From Rhizobiales bacterium UBA3584 (GTDB taxonomy: Bacteria > Pseudomonadota > Alphaproteobacteria > Rhizobiales > Devosiaceae): 64,000 bases of DNA. Positions 1 to 11,439 of this stretch are shown one piece after another. The DNA is taken from assembly GCA_002375765.1 (NCBI GenBank), contig DFMV01000006.1:11329-75328 (forward strand), read 5' to 3'. Under the pieces are notes generated by a model. The model did no database searches, had not been told where the DNA came from, and worked only from the letters and a program-made list of their open reading frames with translations. Numbering within the stretch: position 1 is the first letter of the stretch; each line of letters opens with the position of its first letter. Position numbers and translations under genes: made by a program.

Positions 1-163
1 CCTTCGATGCAAATCTGTGCCGTACCGCACCGTACGGTTGTGGCGCGGTGAGTGCCACAAAGCCGCCGATTTAGCAATATGGCATAGGGGCTGCGGCGAT
101 GGATCGCTTGACTTGAGCGCGCCGCGCCGTCACCTCTTGCAGCGAGCCAGGACGAGGTATGCA

Positions 164-907
164 ATGACCACCACCATCAGCCCCGACGAAATCGGCAAAT
201 TCCACAAGATGGCCGAGGAATGGTGGGATCCGAACGGCAAGTTCAAACCACTGCACAAGTTCAATCCGGTGCGGCTCGCCTATATCCGCGAAAAGCTCAT
301 CGCCCATTTCGGGCTCGATGACAGGGCGATGCGCCCCTTCGCGGGTCTGCGCATCCTCGATATCGGGTGCGGCGGGGGCCTGTTGTGCGAACCCATGGCA
401 CGGCTGGGCGCCACGGTGGTCGGTGCCGATGCGGGCGAAAAGAACGTCAAGATCGCCGCGCTCCATGCCGAACAGTCCGGGCTCGAAATCGATTATCGCG
501 CCACGACGTCCGAAGACCTCGCCGCAGCGGGAGAGCAGTTCGACGTCGTGCTCAACATGGAAGTGGTCGAGCACGTTTCCGACGTGCAGCTCTACCTTGA
601 AAGCTGCTGCAAACTGGTCAAGCCCGGCGGCCTGATGTTCGTTGCCACGATCAACCGCACCGCCCGGGCTTACGCCCTTGCCATCGTCGGCGCCGAACGC
701 ATTTTGCGCTGGCTGCCCAAGGGCACGCACAGCTACGAAAAGCTTGTCACCCCCGAAGAGATCACCTCGATCACCTCCCGCAACGGCATGGATGTGATCG
801 ACAAGACCGGCGTGACCTTCAATCCGCTGAAAAACGAATGGGGCAAGAGCCGCGACATGGCGGTCAACTACATGCTACTTCTGGAAAAGCCCAAAACCAG
901 TGACTAA
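164..907 (+). CDS. ubiG: Ubiquinone biosynthesis O-methyltransferase UbiG
   Basis: SAM-dependent enzyme performing both O-methylation steps of ubiquinone synthesis. The 247-aa product has the family N-terminus ([20 protein letters not shown]), SAM motif [10 protein letters not shown] at residues 64-72, an acidic GADAG loop ending strand 2, and the UbiG-type stretch LNMEVVEHV followed by KPGG. I chose ATG 164 because the family begins with this short lead-in; the frame stays open upstream to position 17, but that extension has no UbiG character. It is convergent with the DUF1178 operon to the right. Confidence 0.95.
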   Translation: MTTTISPDEIGKFHKMAEEWWDPNGKFKPLHKFNPVRLAYIREKLIAHFGLDDRAMRPFAGLRILDIGCGGGLLCEPMARLGATVVGADAGEKNVKIAALHAEQSGLEIDYRATTSEDLAAAGEQFDVVLNMEVVEHVSDVQLYLESCCKLVKPGGLMFVATINRTARAYALAIVGAERILRWLPKGTHSYEKLVTPEEITSITSRNGMDVIDKTGVTFNPLKNEWGKSRDMAVNYMLLLEKPKTSD

Positions 908-1072
908 TCGACATTTGCGGGAGCGGCCCCACCGTTGCCGGCCCCACCACGCTTTCGGCCCGGCCTTGAGCCCGGGTCCAGTACACTCGGCGCCGCGATG
1001 GAACCGCAAGCTCTGCCGGTTATTGGATTCCGGGTCTCGGTCGGGGATGACGCCGGTGGAATTGGGCAGGCT
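908..1072. other. Intergenic spacer, convergent genes
   Basis: GC-rich spacer between the convergent ubiG and DUF1178 genes. It holds a partly self-complementary stretch (GAGCCCGGGTCCA near 969-981 facing GGATTCCGGGTCTC near 1024-1037, ending in GGGGATGAC). That wording resembles interspersed repeats common in alphaproteobacterial genomes, but no second copy was noticed in this window, so it is not called a repeat. Confidence 0.3.
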
Positions 1073-1501
1073 TTAATTGTGCTCGTCTGGCACATTGGGC
1101 AGGGGCATGAACTCGATTCCCTCATCGATCAGCCCAACCACCTCGTCCTTGGTCGCTTCGCCATAGATGCCGCGCGCTTCGGCTTCCTCGTAATGGATCT
1201 TGCGCGCTTCCTCGGCAAATTTGTCGCCGACATAATCGGCTTCCGACGTCATTTTCTGGCGCAGGGCGCGCATGGCTTTGAGGAACGCTCCGTGCTCGGG
1301 ATGGCCGGCCGAAAGCGCGACCTTTTCGCTCGAACGCGAAACGGCAGGCGCCATCAACGCCTTTTCCACCTGTGAAGAATTGCAGATCGGGCAGGCCAGA
1401 TCCCCGCGCGCCGACTGCTCGTCATAGGCCGCGGCGTTTCTGAACCAGGCATCGAATTTGTGGCCTGCTGCGCAGGCGAGCGTGAACTGGATCACTTTCA
1501 A
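1073..1501 (-). CDS. DUF1178 family protein
   Basis: Small soluble protein of 142 aa, function unknown. The opening MKVIQFTLACAAGHKFDAWF and the paired cysteines (C10 early, then the CPIC motif around residues 37-40) fit the DUF1178 family and suggest a small metal-binding ribbon (inference). It is last in a minus-strand operon: its ATG overlaps the stop of the amidase gene by 4 bp (1498-1501), implying translational coupling. The order glutaredoxin-nitrilase-DUF1178 is commonly conserved in Hyphomicrobiales. Confidence 0.88.
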   Translation of the reverse strand: MKVIQFTLACAAGHKFDAWFRNAAAYDEQSARGDLACPICNSSQVEKALMAPAVSRSSEKVALSAGHPEHGAFLKAMRALRQKMTSEADYVGDKFAEEARKIHYEEAEARGIYGEATKDEVVGLIDEGIEFMPLPNVPDEHN

Positions 1502-2367
1502 TTCCCCGCTTGAGTTTTCAGAGTGCTTCCGGACTGCGGTGCTCCTGCGCGAAAAAAACGCGCATTGGCAAGTGCCGGCACCCTTTGCCGCGCCTCGGCC
1601 ACCGCGTCAAGGTCCAGCGCGGCAACCACAAGGCCCGGCTCGGCCCCATCGGCCTCTGCAATCACCTTACCCCAGGGCGAAACGATAAGCGAATGGCCAT
1701 AGGTCGCCCGCCCGTTTTCGTGTCTTCCGCCCTGCGCTGCCGCAAGGACAAAGCACCCGGTTTCAATGGCCCGCGCCCGCAACAGGACGTGCCAATGAGC
1801 CTCGCCCGTCGGCACCGTAAAGGCCGAGGGCACCGCGATCACCTGCGCACCCGCCTCGGCCAGCGTCCGATAGAGCGCCGGAAAGCGCAGATCATAGCAT
1901 ATCGAGATGCCAAGCACGAACGGTTCGATATCGGCTGTCACAGCCGTATCTCCGCCCGCATAGGTCGCGCTTTCGCGATAGGCATTGGCGCCGTCAATCT
2001 CGGCGTCGAAAAGATGGATCTTGTCATAGCGCGAAACGATCCCGCCCTGAGGATCGAACAGCACCGAGCGGTTGGCAAATCGTCCGTCCTCGAGCGCTAT
2101 GGCAAGCGAGCCGATATGAAGGAAAACGCCATTGTCCCTCGCGATACCGGCCAGCCGCGCCATGGCCCGATTGCCCTCCCAGGGCTCGGCCGCCGCCTGC
2201 AGCCCGGCGCGATCCTTGGCAAAGACCACGCTCATTTCCGGCGTCAGGACATAAACGGCTCCGGCCCGCCGGGCCTCGGCGACCCGTTTTTCGATTTCGG
2301 CAAGATTGTCCCCGGCCCCAACCCCCGCGTTCATCTGAACAAGGGCAACGGTCGTGGTTTGACTCAC
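1498..2367 (-). CDS. Nitrilase-superfamily carbon-nitrogen hydrolase (Nit2/omega-amidase type)
   Basis: Predicted cytosolic amidase of the carbon-nitrogen hydrolase superfamily; the Nit1/Nit2 branch removes amide from deaminated glutathione or alpha-ketoglutaramate. The 289-aa protein shows the Glu-Lys-Cys triad in context: E44 in LTPEMS, K115 in RYDKIHLFD and C157 in GISICYDLRFP. Substrate is inferred from family only. It overlaps grxC upstream (2364-2367) and DUF1178 downstream (1498-1501), each by 4 bp. Sitting next to a glutaredoxin makes a glutathione-repair role plausible. Confidence 0.9.
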   Translation of the reverse strand: MSQTTTVALVQMNAGVGAGDNLAEIEKRVAEARRAGAVYVLTPEMSVVFAKDRAGLQAAAEPWEGNRAMARLAGIARDNGVFLHIGSLAIALEDGRFANRSVLFDPQGGIVSRYDKIHLFDAEIDGANAYRESATYAGGDTAVTADIEPFVLGISICYDLRFPALYRTLAEAGAQVIAVPSAFTVPTGEAHWHVLLRARAIETGCFVLAAAQGGRHENGRATYGHSLIVSPWGKVIAEADGAEPGLVVAALDLDAVAEARQRVPALANARFFRAGAPQSGSTLKTQAGN

Positions 2368-2624
2368 GCGGCACTCTCGAGCAGGGGATCGAGCTTGCCC
2401 TGCCGCTCAAGAGCCGCGAGGTCGTCATAGCCACCCACATGGGTCTGCCCGACAAAAATCTGCGGCACCGTGCGCCGTCCGTTGGCGCGCTGGGTCATGC
2501 TGGCGCGCAGATCAGGATCGAGCACCGTGATTTCTTCGAACGTGACGCCCTTGTCACCGAGCAGCGCCTTGGCGGCGTGGCAGTAGGGGCATGTGGGGGT
2601 CGTATAGATTTCGACCTTGGCCAT
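2364..2624 (-). CDS. grxC: Glutaredoxin 3
   Basis: Dithiol glutaredoxin of 86 aa, a glutathione-dependent disulfide reductase. It has the CPYC active site at residues 12-15 after the first beta strand, the TVPQIFV cis-proline segment and the GGYDDL glutathione-binding segment, and normal family length. It lies 29 bp after the comF-like gene and overlaps the downstream amidase by 4 bp, so it is the second gene of the comF-grxC-amidase-DUF1178 operon. Confidence 0.95.
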   Translation of the reverse strand: MAKVEIYTTPTCPYCHAAKALLGDKGVTFEEITVLDPDLRASMTQRANGRRTVPQIFVGQTHVGGYDDLAALERQGKLDPLLESAA

Positions 2625-2653
2625 TTATTCCAAACTCCAATCAATCGTGGCAG

Positions 2654-3448
2654 TTATACTGTCATATCGGCATCGAACACAACGCGGGCAAAGCTGAGCA
2701 CATCGACTTGCGATACGCCTGCCCGTTTAAGCGCCCTGGCGGCAGCCGAGGCGGTTGCCCCGGTTGTCAACACATCATCGACAAGCACGACGCGCCGCGC
2801 GCCCAACCGCTCCAGCCGCGCCGGATCGACACGAAACGCTCCATCGACATTGCGGGCGCGCTGGGAGGCGTTGAGCCCGACCTGCTGGATGGTGCGCCGA
2901 TGCCTGACAATAAGGTCGGTATGCAGACCGCATTTTGCAAGGCGGCCGATGGCGCGCGCCAGTTCGGCCGATTGATTGTAACCCCGCTCGCGCTGGCGCG
3001 CCCGGTGCAGCGGCACCGGCACCAGCACAGCATCGGGACCCAAAAGCTCATGACCCGCCGAAACCATCATCCGCGCACAGAACAGGGCGATCTCGGGCCG
3101 GTCGGAATATTTCATCTTCGAGACCAGCTTCCGGGCCAGATCGGTATAGGCAACGGCGGAACGGGCGCGCTCAAAGGGTGGCGGGTTGGCAATGGCCTGA
3201 ACCGATAGCGCGCCTTCGCCCATGTCGGACGCAAACGGCAGTCCCAGAACCGGGCAAAACGGCCGCGAAATGGGGATAAGCTGGCGCCAGCAAGACGGAC
3301 ACAGCCCATCCGGTGTCAAAACCGCCTCGTTGCAGGCCAGGCACACCGGCGGAAAAGCCAGGTCCAGCGCCCGCGCACCGGCCGCAGCAACAATTGCGCG
3401 CAACCGCAACGCAAAGGGTCTGCCCCGATTTTCGATTGCCCCAACCAT
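2654..3448 (-). CDS. ComF family phosphoribosyltransferase-like protein
   Basis: ComF-type protein of about 264 aa: an N-terminal zinc ribbon (C36-x2-C39 and C50-x2-C53) followed by a type I phosphoribosyltransferase fold with the PRPP motif VVLVDDVLTTGAT ending near residue 232. In naturally competent bacteria ComF aids DNA uptake; its role here is unknown. The frame is open to an ATG at 3484, which would abut the divergent methyltransferase start. I prefer ATG 3448, which leaves about 48 bp for divergent promoters. First gene of the glutaredoxin operon. Confidence 0.9.
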   Translation of the reverse strand: MVGAIENRGRPFALRLRAIVAAAGARALDLAFPPVCLACNEAVLTPDGLCPSCWRQLIPISRPFCPVLGLPFASDMGEGALSVQAIANPPPFERARSAVAYTDLARKLVSKMKYSDRPEIALFCARMMVSAGHELLGPDAVLVPVPLHRARQRERGYNQSAELARAIGRLAKCGLHTDLIVRHRRTIQQVGLNASQRARNVDGAFRVDPARLERLGARRVVLVDDVLTTGATASAAARALKRAGVSQVDVLSFARVVFDADMTV

Positions 3449-3496
3449 GATCCGATCATTGCACGGCGGACATTCCTGCGCCATATGGTCGGGACC

Positions 3497-4357
3497 ATGA
3501 CCCAGCCCCCTCTCGTTTTCGACCGCTCACGCCTTTCCGCCAATTTCGCCAAGCGCGAAGGGCAATCCGATTTCGTAACCGATCTGGTGGTGGCCGATCT
3601 TGCCGATCGGCTCGCGCCGATCTCACGGGAGTTTCCAAAGGCGCTGATCATGGGCCCCGACCCACGGCTTTTGCCCGATACCGCGCAGTCGGCCACTGGC
3701 CCGATTCGCTTCGAAAAGATTTCGTCCCTGCTCGAGATCGATGGCCTTGCTCTGGCCGATCCCGAACATCTCAGCCTGCCTTCCCGCGATTATGACCTGA
3801 TCGTCTCGCTTCTCGACCTGCAGACCGTCAACGACGTTCCGGGCTTTCTCGACAATCTCCGCCGCCACATCGCCCCTGATGGGCTGCTGATCGCCGCGGC
3901 CGTTGGAGGGCGCACACTCACCGAATTGCGCGACGCGTTCCTGGCCGCCGATGTGGAAATCCTTGGCGGTGTTTCCCCCCGAGTGGCGCCGATGATCGAC
4001 GTGCGCGATGCCGGCAGCCTGCTCCAGCGGGCCGGCTTTGCCCTACCCGTCACCGATCTGGAAACCCATACCGTGCGCTATCGCACCCCGCTTGCCCTGT
4101 TCGACGAATTGCGGGCATTAGGCGTCACCAACCCCCTGGCCGGTCGCGACACGCGCATGCTGACCCCGCGCCACCTGATGCGCGCCACCGAAATCTACGC
4201 CGAGCGCTTTTCCGATCCCGATGGCAGGGTTCGCGCCAGTCTGGAAATCCTCTGGCTCTCGGGCTGGGTGCCCCATGAAAGCCAGCAGAAACCTTTGCGG
4301 CCCGGCTCTGCCCAGACCAGCCTGCGCGACGTGCTCAAGGACAAGTCGCAGACCTGA
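3497..4357 (+). CDS. SAM-dependent methyltransferase, NDUFAF5/BioC-like
   Basis: Class I methyltransferase-like protein of 286 aa. It begins with the lead-in seen in alphaproteobacterial relatives of mitochondrial NDUFAF5 (PPLVFDRSRL), has a degenerate motif I (ALIMGPDPRLLPD), then YDLIVSLLDLQTVNDVPG and IAPDGLLIAA, the motif IV and V equivalents. In mitochondria NDUFAF5 supports complex I assembly; the bacterial role is unproven. ATG 3485 is also in frame, but 3497 fits better. It ends 3 bp before the convergent permease gene. Confidence 0.85.
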   Translation: MTQPPLVFDRSRLSANFAKREGQSDFVTDLVVADLADRLAPISREFPKALIMGPDPRLLPDTAQSATGPIRFEKISSLLEIDGLALADPEHLSLPSRDYDLIVSLLDLQTVNDVPGFLDNLRRHIAPDGLLIAAAVGGRTLTELRDAFLAADVEILGGVSPRVAPMIDVRDAGSLLQRAGFALPVTDLETHTVRYRTPLALFDELRALGVTNPLAGRDTRMLTPRHLMRATEIYAERFSDPDGRVRASLEILWLSGWVPHESQQKPLRPGSAQTSLRDVLKDKSQT

Positions 4358-4360
4358 ACG

Positions 4361-6142
4361 TCATAGCGGCCAGAACACCATGATGGCGGGCACACCGACC
4401 ACAACGATGATCACCTCGAGCGGCAGTCCCATGCGCCAATAGTCGCCAAACCGGTACCCCCCCGGCCCCATGATCAACGCATTGTTGTTGTGCCCTATCG
4501 GGGTAAGAAAGGCGCAGCTCGCCCCGATGGCCACCGCCATCAGGAACGCATCGGGATTGACCCCGAGCAACTGGGCCAGCTCGAACGCCACGGGGCCAAA
4601 GATCACCGCCGTCGCCGCATTGTTGAGAACGTCCGAAAGCGTCATTGTGAACACCAGCACCACCGCAAGGGCCACCCAGGCGGGGACATACTGGCCCAAT
4701 GTCGCCAGCCCCTCGGCCATGAGCTGGGTGCCCCCCGAGGTTTCCAGCGCCATGCCGACCGGCAGGAGCGAGCCGAGCAGGACCACCACCGGCCATTCGA
4801 TCGACTCGTAGATCTCGCGCACCGGCAGGATGTCGAAAAGCACGTAAAGCACGGACACTGCGGCCAGCGCCACGGTGAGCGGGACGATGCCGAACGCGCC
4901 AACGCCCACGGCAGCTCCAAACAGCCCGATCGCCGCCAGCGCTTTTTCATGCCGCGTCACCGCAACGCTCGAAGCGATGGGCAGGCAGTCCATGCGGGTG
5001 ATAACGTCGTCGACCGCGTCCTGATGACCGAGCAGCAAAAGCACGTCGCCGACTTCGAGCGGCGTGCGCCGCACGCGCTCGGTGATGGCCCGGCCGCGCC
5101 GCGACAGCCCCAGCATGACCACGCCATTGCGCTGCATGACGCGCACATCATTGGCGATCCGGCCCTCCACACGGCTGTCGGTGGTCACCACCGCCTCAAC
5201 CATTTTCAGATCAGACGACAATTGCGCACTTTCACCCGAACGGCCCTGCAGATCGACCTGCAAGGCACCGGCCAGGGCCGAAATCGCCTCGGCGCTGCCG
5301 TGAACGACGAGCAGATCGCCCTTGCCGATCTTTTCCCAACGCGCCCGGCCCGGCAGCCGCTTGTTGCGGCGCACCAGCCCCACGATGGCGCAATCATGTT
5401 CTTCGGCCGCGCCGTCCAGATCACGCACCCGCTGGCCTTTGGCCTTGGATTTCTCGGTAACCACAAGTTCGGTGGTATAACTGGCTGCGGCGCGCAATTC
5501 GGCGCTGGCCCCCTTGTCGCGCACCGGTATCAGCCGCCAACCCACCAGCCCGACAAAAGCAACGCCTGCCAGCGCACACACAAGCCCTACCGGTGTAAAA
5601 TCGAACATCGTGAAACTGTCGCCCACCGCGCGCTCGCGATAGGCCGCGATGATGATGTTGGGGGGTGTGCCGATCATGGTCAGCATGCCGCCAAGGATGG
5701 TGGCGAAGGCCAAAGGCATCAGTGACGAGGCGGGAGAGCGGCCGGCCTTTTGCGCGGCCTGCACATCGACGGGCATCAATATGGCCAGCGCGGCGACATT
5801 GTTCATGAAGCCCGAAAACACCGCCCCGATGCCGCCCATGATCGAGATATGGAGCGGCAGTGAGCGATCCCGGCTCACCGCATGCCGGGTGATAAGATCA
5901 ACGGCGCCCGAACGCGACAGGCCCGCCGTGACCACAAGCACCAGGGCTATGATGATCGTCGCGTCGTTGCCGAAGCCGGAAAACGCTGTCTGAGCCGGCA
6001 CCACGCCCAGAACCACCCCCACGATAAGAGCGGCAAAGGCAACAAGGTCATACCGCCACCTGCCCCACAAAAGCCCCACGAGCACCAACCCCAGAAGGAC
6101 GAAAAGCACGATCTGTTCGTAGGTCAACTCAATCCCCCGCAA
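4361..6142 (-). CDS. SLC13-family permease with two RCK_C (TrkA-C) domains
   Basis: Inner-membrane transporter of 593 aa related to the DASS/CitT-ArsB superfamily. Hydrophobic segments occupy the N-terminal ~210 residues, two RCK_C-like regulatory domains fill roughly residues 215-385 (each with a GDxLLV/L-type strand), and a second membrane half ends at the C-terminus. Conserved features include GFMNNVAALAILMPV, IGTPPNIIIAA and ILTPIGHNNNALIMGPGGY-type loops. Substrate cannot be read from sequence; sulfate or dicarboxylates are typical of the family. It stands alone between a methyltransferase and secA. Confidence 0.88.
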   Translation of the reverse strand: MRGIELTYEQIVLFVLLGLVLVGLLWGRWRYDLVAFAALIVGVVLGVVPAQTAFSGFGNDATIIIALVLVVTAGLSRSGAVDLITRHAVSRDRSLPLHISIMGGIGAVFSGFMNNVAALAILMPVDVQAAQKAGRSPASSLMPLAFATILGGMLTMIGTPPNIIIAAYRERAVGDSFTMFDFTPVGLVCALAGVAFVGLVGWRLIPVRDKGASAELRAAASYTTELVVTEKSKAKGQRVRDLDGAAEEHDCAIVGLVRRNKRLPGRARWEKIGKGDLLVVHGSAEAISALAGALQVDLQGRSGESAQLSSDLKMVEAVVTTDSRVEGRIANDVRVMQRNGVVMLGLSRRGRAITERVRRTPLEVGDVLLLLGHQDAVDDVITRMDCLPIASSVAVTRHEKALAAIGLFGAAVGVGAFGIVPLTVALAAVSVLYVLFDILPVREIYESIEWPVVVLLGSLLPVGMALETSGGTQLMAEGLATLGQYVPAWVALAVVLVFTMTLSDVLNNAATAVIFGPVAFELAQLLGVNPDAFLMAVAIGASCAFLTPIGHNNNALIMGPGGYRFGDYWRMGLPLEVIIVVVGVPAIMVFWPL

Positions 6143-6202
6143 GGCGCGAACACAAATGCAGGCCCACCCTAAAGGGTTCCGCCTCCATGCGCGACCGCAA
6201 CG

Positions 6203-6234
6203 AAAAATCCCCGAAGCAGAGCTCCGGGGATTTT
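6203..6234 (-). terminator. Rho-independent terminator after secA
   Basis: Read on the minus strand, an AAAATCCCCG arm and a CGGGGATTTTT arm form a hairpin ending in a T run, 24 bp past the secA stop. The A-rich left flank means it could also act in the other direction. Confidence 0.7.
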
Positions 6235-6257
6235 CGCGAATTTACTGTCGATCCAGG

Positions 6258-8924
<2,667 letters not shown>

Positions 8925-9198
8925 GAAGAATTGTCCTTAGAACCTTGTTGGATGCACCCCTAACCGGCGGTTGCGACGTCCCGGAATTGCCTTGCACAAA
9001 TGGAAGGGCGGCAGGCCGGGGCGCTGCCGAAAGGAGCGCGGAAAACTTCGGCAGGAGATGTAAGAGTGCCACCATGGGTTGTCAACGTTGGCAAAATCGG
9101 ACAAACCACCGCCAAAGTCCGGGGTTAAACGCATATCCGGACCTTTGGTTCGGACAATGGGGGGTCCGGGCTTCGGAAAAACAAGGAGAGTTCTCATC

Positions 9199-10137
9199 AT
9201 GTCATCCGATTTCGCCGCTCCGGTGGCCGGCCTTTTTCGGGCCGTATTCATCCCGGCGGTTCTTGCCGTCTCGCTGAGCGCCGCTCCGGCCTGGGCTCAG
9301 GACGATGCTCCGGCCCCCGCCCCCGAAGCGACCGAGCAGGCCGCGCCAGCCGCCCCCGCTGAACCGGTATCACCCGATACGGTCCTGGCCACTGTCGGCG
9401 GCGAAGAGATTACCGAAGGCGATCTGGTTCTGGCGGCCGAAGAGCTCACCCAGGAACTCCAGTCCATTCCCGCCGACCAGCGGCGCGGTTTTCTTTTGAC
9501 CGTCATCATCGACATGAAGCTGATGGCCAGCGCCGCCCGCGAAGACGGCCTTGACGAAACCGACGATTTTACACGCCGCCTGGCCTACCTCGAAGATCAG
9601 GCCCTGCGCCGCGCCTTTTTCAACTCGATCGTTGAAACCCAGGTGACAGAGGAGGCCATCCAGGCCGCCTATGACGAGACGGTTGCCGAGTTCTCCCCCG
9701 AGCCCGAAGTCCGCGCTCGCCACATCCTGGTGCCGACCGAGGAAGAAGCCAACGAAATCCGTGCCGAAATCGAGGCCGGCCGTGACTTTGCCGATGCCGC
9801 CAGCGAATACGGCACCGACGGCACCCGCGCCAATGGCGGCGATCTTGGTTATTTCTCGACCGGAATGATGGTCCCCGAGTTCGAGCAGGCCGCCATGGCA
9901 CTCGAAATCGGCGAGATGTCCCAGCCTGTCGAAAGCCAGTTCGGCTTCCACCTGATCTATCTCGAAGACCGCCGCCTGTCCGAAGCACCCCCGCTCGAGG
10001 AAGTTCGCCAGCAGGTCGCGCAGCAGGTTCTCTATGAGAGCTATGAAGCGGCCATCAATGAAATCAAATCCGGCGTCGAAATCGAGATCGACGATCCCGA
10101 TCTCGCCGCGCAGGTCGAAGCGCAGGGCGGCATCTAA
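9199..10137 (+). CDS. Periplasmic parvulin-type peptidyl-prolyl isomerase (PpiC/SurA-like)
   Basis: Exported prolyl isomerase/chaperone of 312 aa. A hydrophobic signal peptide ends near AAPAWAQ, followed by an acidic Ala/Pro/Glu linker, a SurA-N-like helical domain, then a parvulin domain (ARHILVPTEEEA, GGDLGYFSTGMMVPEFE, ESQFGFHLIYLED) at roughly residues 170-265. ATG 9199 is chosen because a perfect AAGGAG site lies at 9183-9188 and the signal peptide starts there; the frame is open further upstream. Pairing with divergent secA suits a role in folding secreted proteins. Confidence 0.92.
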   Translation: MSSDFAAPVAGLFRAVFIPAVLAVSLSAAPAWAQDDAPAPAPEATEQAAPAAPAEPVSPDTVLATVGGEEITEGDLVLAAEELTQELQSIPADQRRGFLLTVIIDMKLMASAAREDGLDETDDFTRRLAYLEDQALRRAFFNSIVETQVTEEAIQAAYDETVAEFSPEPEVRARHILVPTEEEANEIRAEIEAGRDFADAASEYGTDGTRANGGDLGYFSTGMMVPEFEQAAMALEIGEMSQPVESQFGFHLIYLEDRRLSEAPPLEEVRQQVAQQVLYESYEAAINEIKSGVEIEIDDPDLAAQVEAQGGI

Positions 10138-10164
10138 GCCTTCCCGAAAACCTGGCTATCCATC

Positions 10165-10196
10165 GAACCCCGGCCTAGGCGCCGGGGTTCTTTTTT
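10165..10196 (+). terminator. Rho-independent terminator of the PPIase gene
   Basis: A perfect 10-bp stem, GAACCCCGGC (10165-10174) and GCCGGGGTTC (10181-10190), with a 6-nt loop and a following T run. It overlaps the 3' end of the convergent TetR gene, so those last codons are also part of the terminator. Confidence 0.9.
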
Positions 10197-10792
10197 GTCG
10201 CCGCCCCGATAATCGCCACGACCGCCTCGATATCGTCCTGCGATCCGTCGAGCCGCCCTGTTAAAAGCCGGTGCCAGGCAAAGCCGGCAATCAGTTCAAC
10301 GATTATGGCGCTGTTGCTATCGGGATCGATTTCGCCACGCGCCTTTGCCCTGTCCACCAGTTGCTCGGCGAATTTGCGCCGCCCGCGCTCATAGGCAAAC
10401 AGCGCTTCGGCCGCCGCGGGGTCGCTCTGGGCCTCGGCGATGATCGAGCGGAACACGGTACCGCAAAGCCCGCCATGCCAGAACCCGATAAGCTGATTGT
10501 TGAGGAACCCCCGCAGATCATCCTCGAAATTGCCCGTATCGGGAAACTGCCGCAGATTCTTGAACCCGTGATAGACGTCGAGCAGCAGGGCCGCCTTGGA
10601 CGGCCACCAGCGATAGATCGTTGGCTTGCCGGCCCGGGCCCGCCGCGCCACCGCCTCGATGGAAAACCCCGAAAGCCCCTCTTCGCGCAGTATCGCTTCG
10701 GCAGCGTCGAGAATGGCCTGCTGGCTGGCCGGATTGCGTTTGGCTCCGATGGAGCCGCGCCTGACCGCGACCGATCCGTGTTCCTTTGTCAT
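10175..10792 (-). CDS. TetR/AcrR family transcriptional regulator
   Basis: DNA-binding repressor of 205 aa. The N-terminal helix-turn-helix is typical (ILDAAEAILREEGLSGFSIE, then RRARAGKPTIYRWWPSKAAL) at about residues 27-70; the rest is a helical ligand/dimer domain resembling TetR_C families. It probably regulates the small membrane-protein gene 280 bp away, whose promoter carries two palindromes (11018-11056). Ligand unknown. It starts an accessory patch lying between the PPIase and argJ. Confidence 0.9.
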   Translation of the reverse strand: MTKEHGSVAVRRGSIGAKRNPASQQAILDAAEAILREEGLSGFSIEAVARRARAGKPTIYRWWPSKAALLLDVYHGFKNLRQFPDTGNFEDDLRGFLNNQLIGFWHGGLCGTVFRSIIAEAQSDPAAAEALFAYERGRRKFAEQLVDRAKARGEIDPDSNSAIIVELIAGFAWHRLLTGRLDGSQDDIEAVVAIIGAATKKNPGA

Positions 10793-11012
10793 CGTCTCGT
10801 CTTCCTTCCCTCGACCCGGCTTCGCGCTCTGCGCCCCTGGCCTCCCCGGTATTCAAATGCCCTGCTCTGCCGGACGAAACCGAAAAGACGGCAAGGCGGC
10901 CCCTGGCCATCGGGCCGCCCGGTTCTCAGATGCCACGCCCGATGCCGACTCTTCGGCCTCACCCCAAATCGGGCCAGCGCGAGATATAGGCAAAAATACC
11001 GAAAATATCCAC

Positions 11013-11056
11013 TTGAACGAAACGGCCCGTTTCGGTATATAACGGAACGTTCCGTT
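11013..11056 (+). promoter_or_regulatory. Promoter with two palindromic operators (likely TetR sites)
   Basis: A -35 box TTGAAC (11013-11018) and -10 box TATATA (11036-11041) are 17 bp apart. The palindrome CGAAACGG-C-CCGTTTCG (11018-11034) fills the spacer, and the perfect palindrome AACGGAACGTTCCGTT (11041-11056) begins at the end of the -10 box. Repressor bound there would block polymerase. Assignment to the neighbouring TetR protein is inference. Confidence 0.7.
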
Positions 11057-11072
11057 TCGAAAGGCATTCTAT

Positions 11073-11366
11073 ATGTCCCGTACTTCTTCCGCCGTTCATT
11101 CGCCCTCCGCATCCGCCACCGGCCAGACGCCGTCCGGCGCTTCGTTCCGCCCCGACAGGTTGCGGCAGTTTCTGGTGACCCTTCTCGGGGTCTATCCGAT
11201 CATCACGCTCATTCTCTACCTCGTCCTGCCGCTCACCAGCGGCTGGCAGATCTGGCAGACCACCCTGATCGTCGCTCCGGTCATGGTCGCCATAATGGTG
11301 TTCTGGATGATCCCCGCGATCCAGAAATATTTCGGCCGCTTCATCATGCGCCCGGCGCACCGGTAA
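11073..11366 (+). CDS. Small two-helix membrane protein, ABM-tail-like
   Basis: Protein of 97 aa with a polar Ser/Thr/Ala N-terminus, then FRPDRLRQFL and two hydrophobic segments at about residues 33-55 and 63-82, ending in basic residues. The pattern resembles the C-terminal membrane tail of some antibiotic-biosynthesis-monooxygenase-like proteins, but here no enzymatic domain precedes it. It sits 17 bp after the double-palindrome operator, so it is probably the target of the TetR regulator. Function unknown. Confidence 0.7.
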   Translation: MSRTSSAVHSPSASATGQTPSGASFRPDRLRQFLVTLLGVYPIITLILYLVLPLTSGWQIWQTTLIVAPVMVAIMVFWMIPAIQKYFGRFIMRPAHR

Positions 11367-11439
11367 GACCGCGTCCAAGAGATCGATAGACCTGTGCCGG
11401 GAGATATGGTCCCGCCGCCCGGCGGCACTATCGTAACGC

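Noticed and set aside
960..1050. Possible interspersed repeat between ubiG and DUF1178
   Set aside because: Looks like a known repeat style, but no second copy was noticed in the window.
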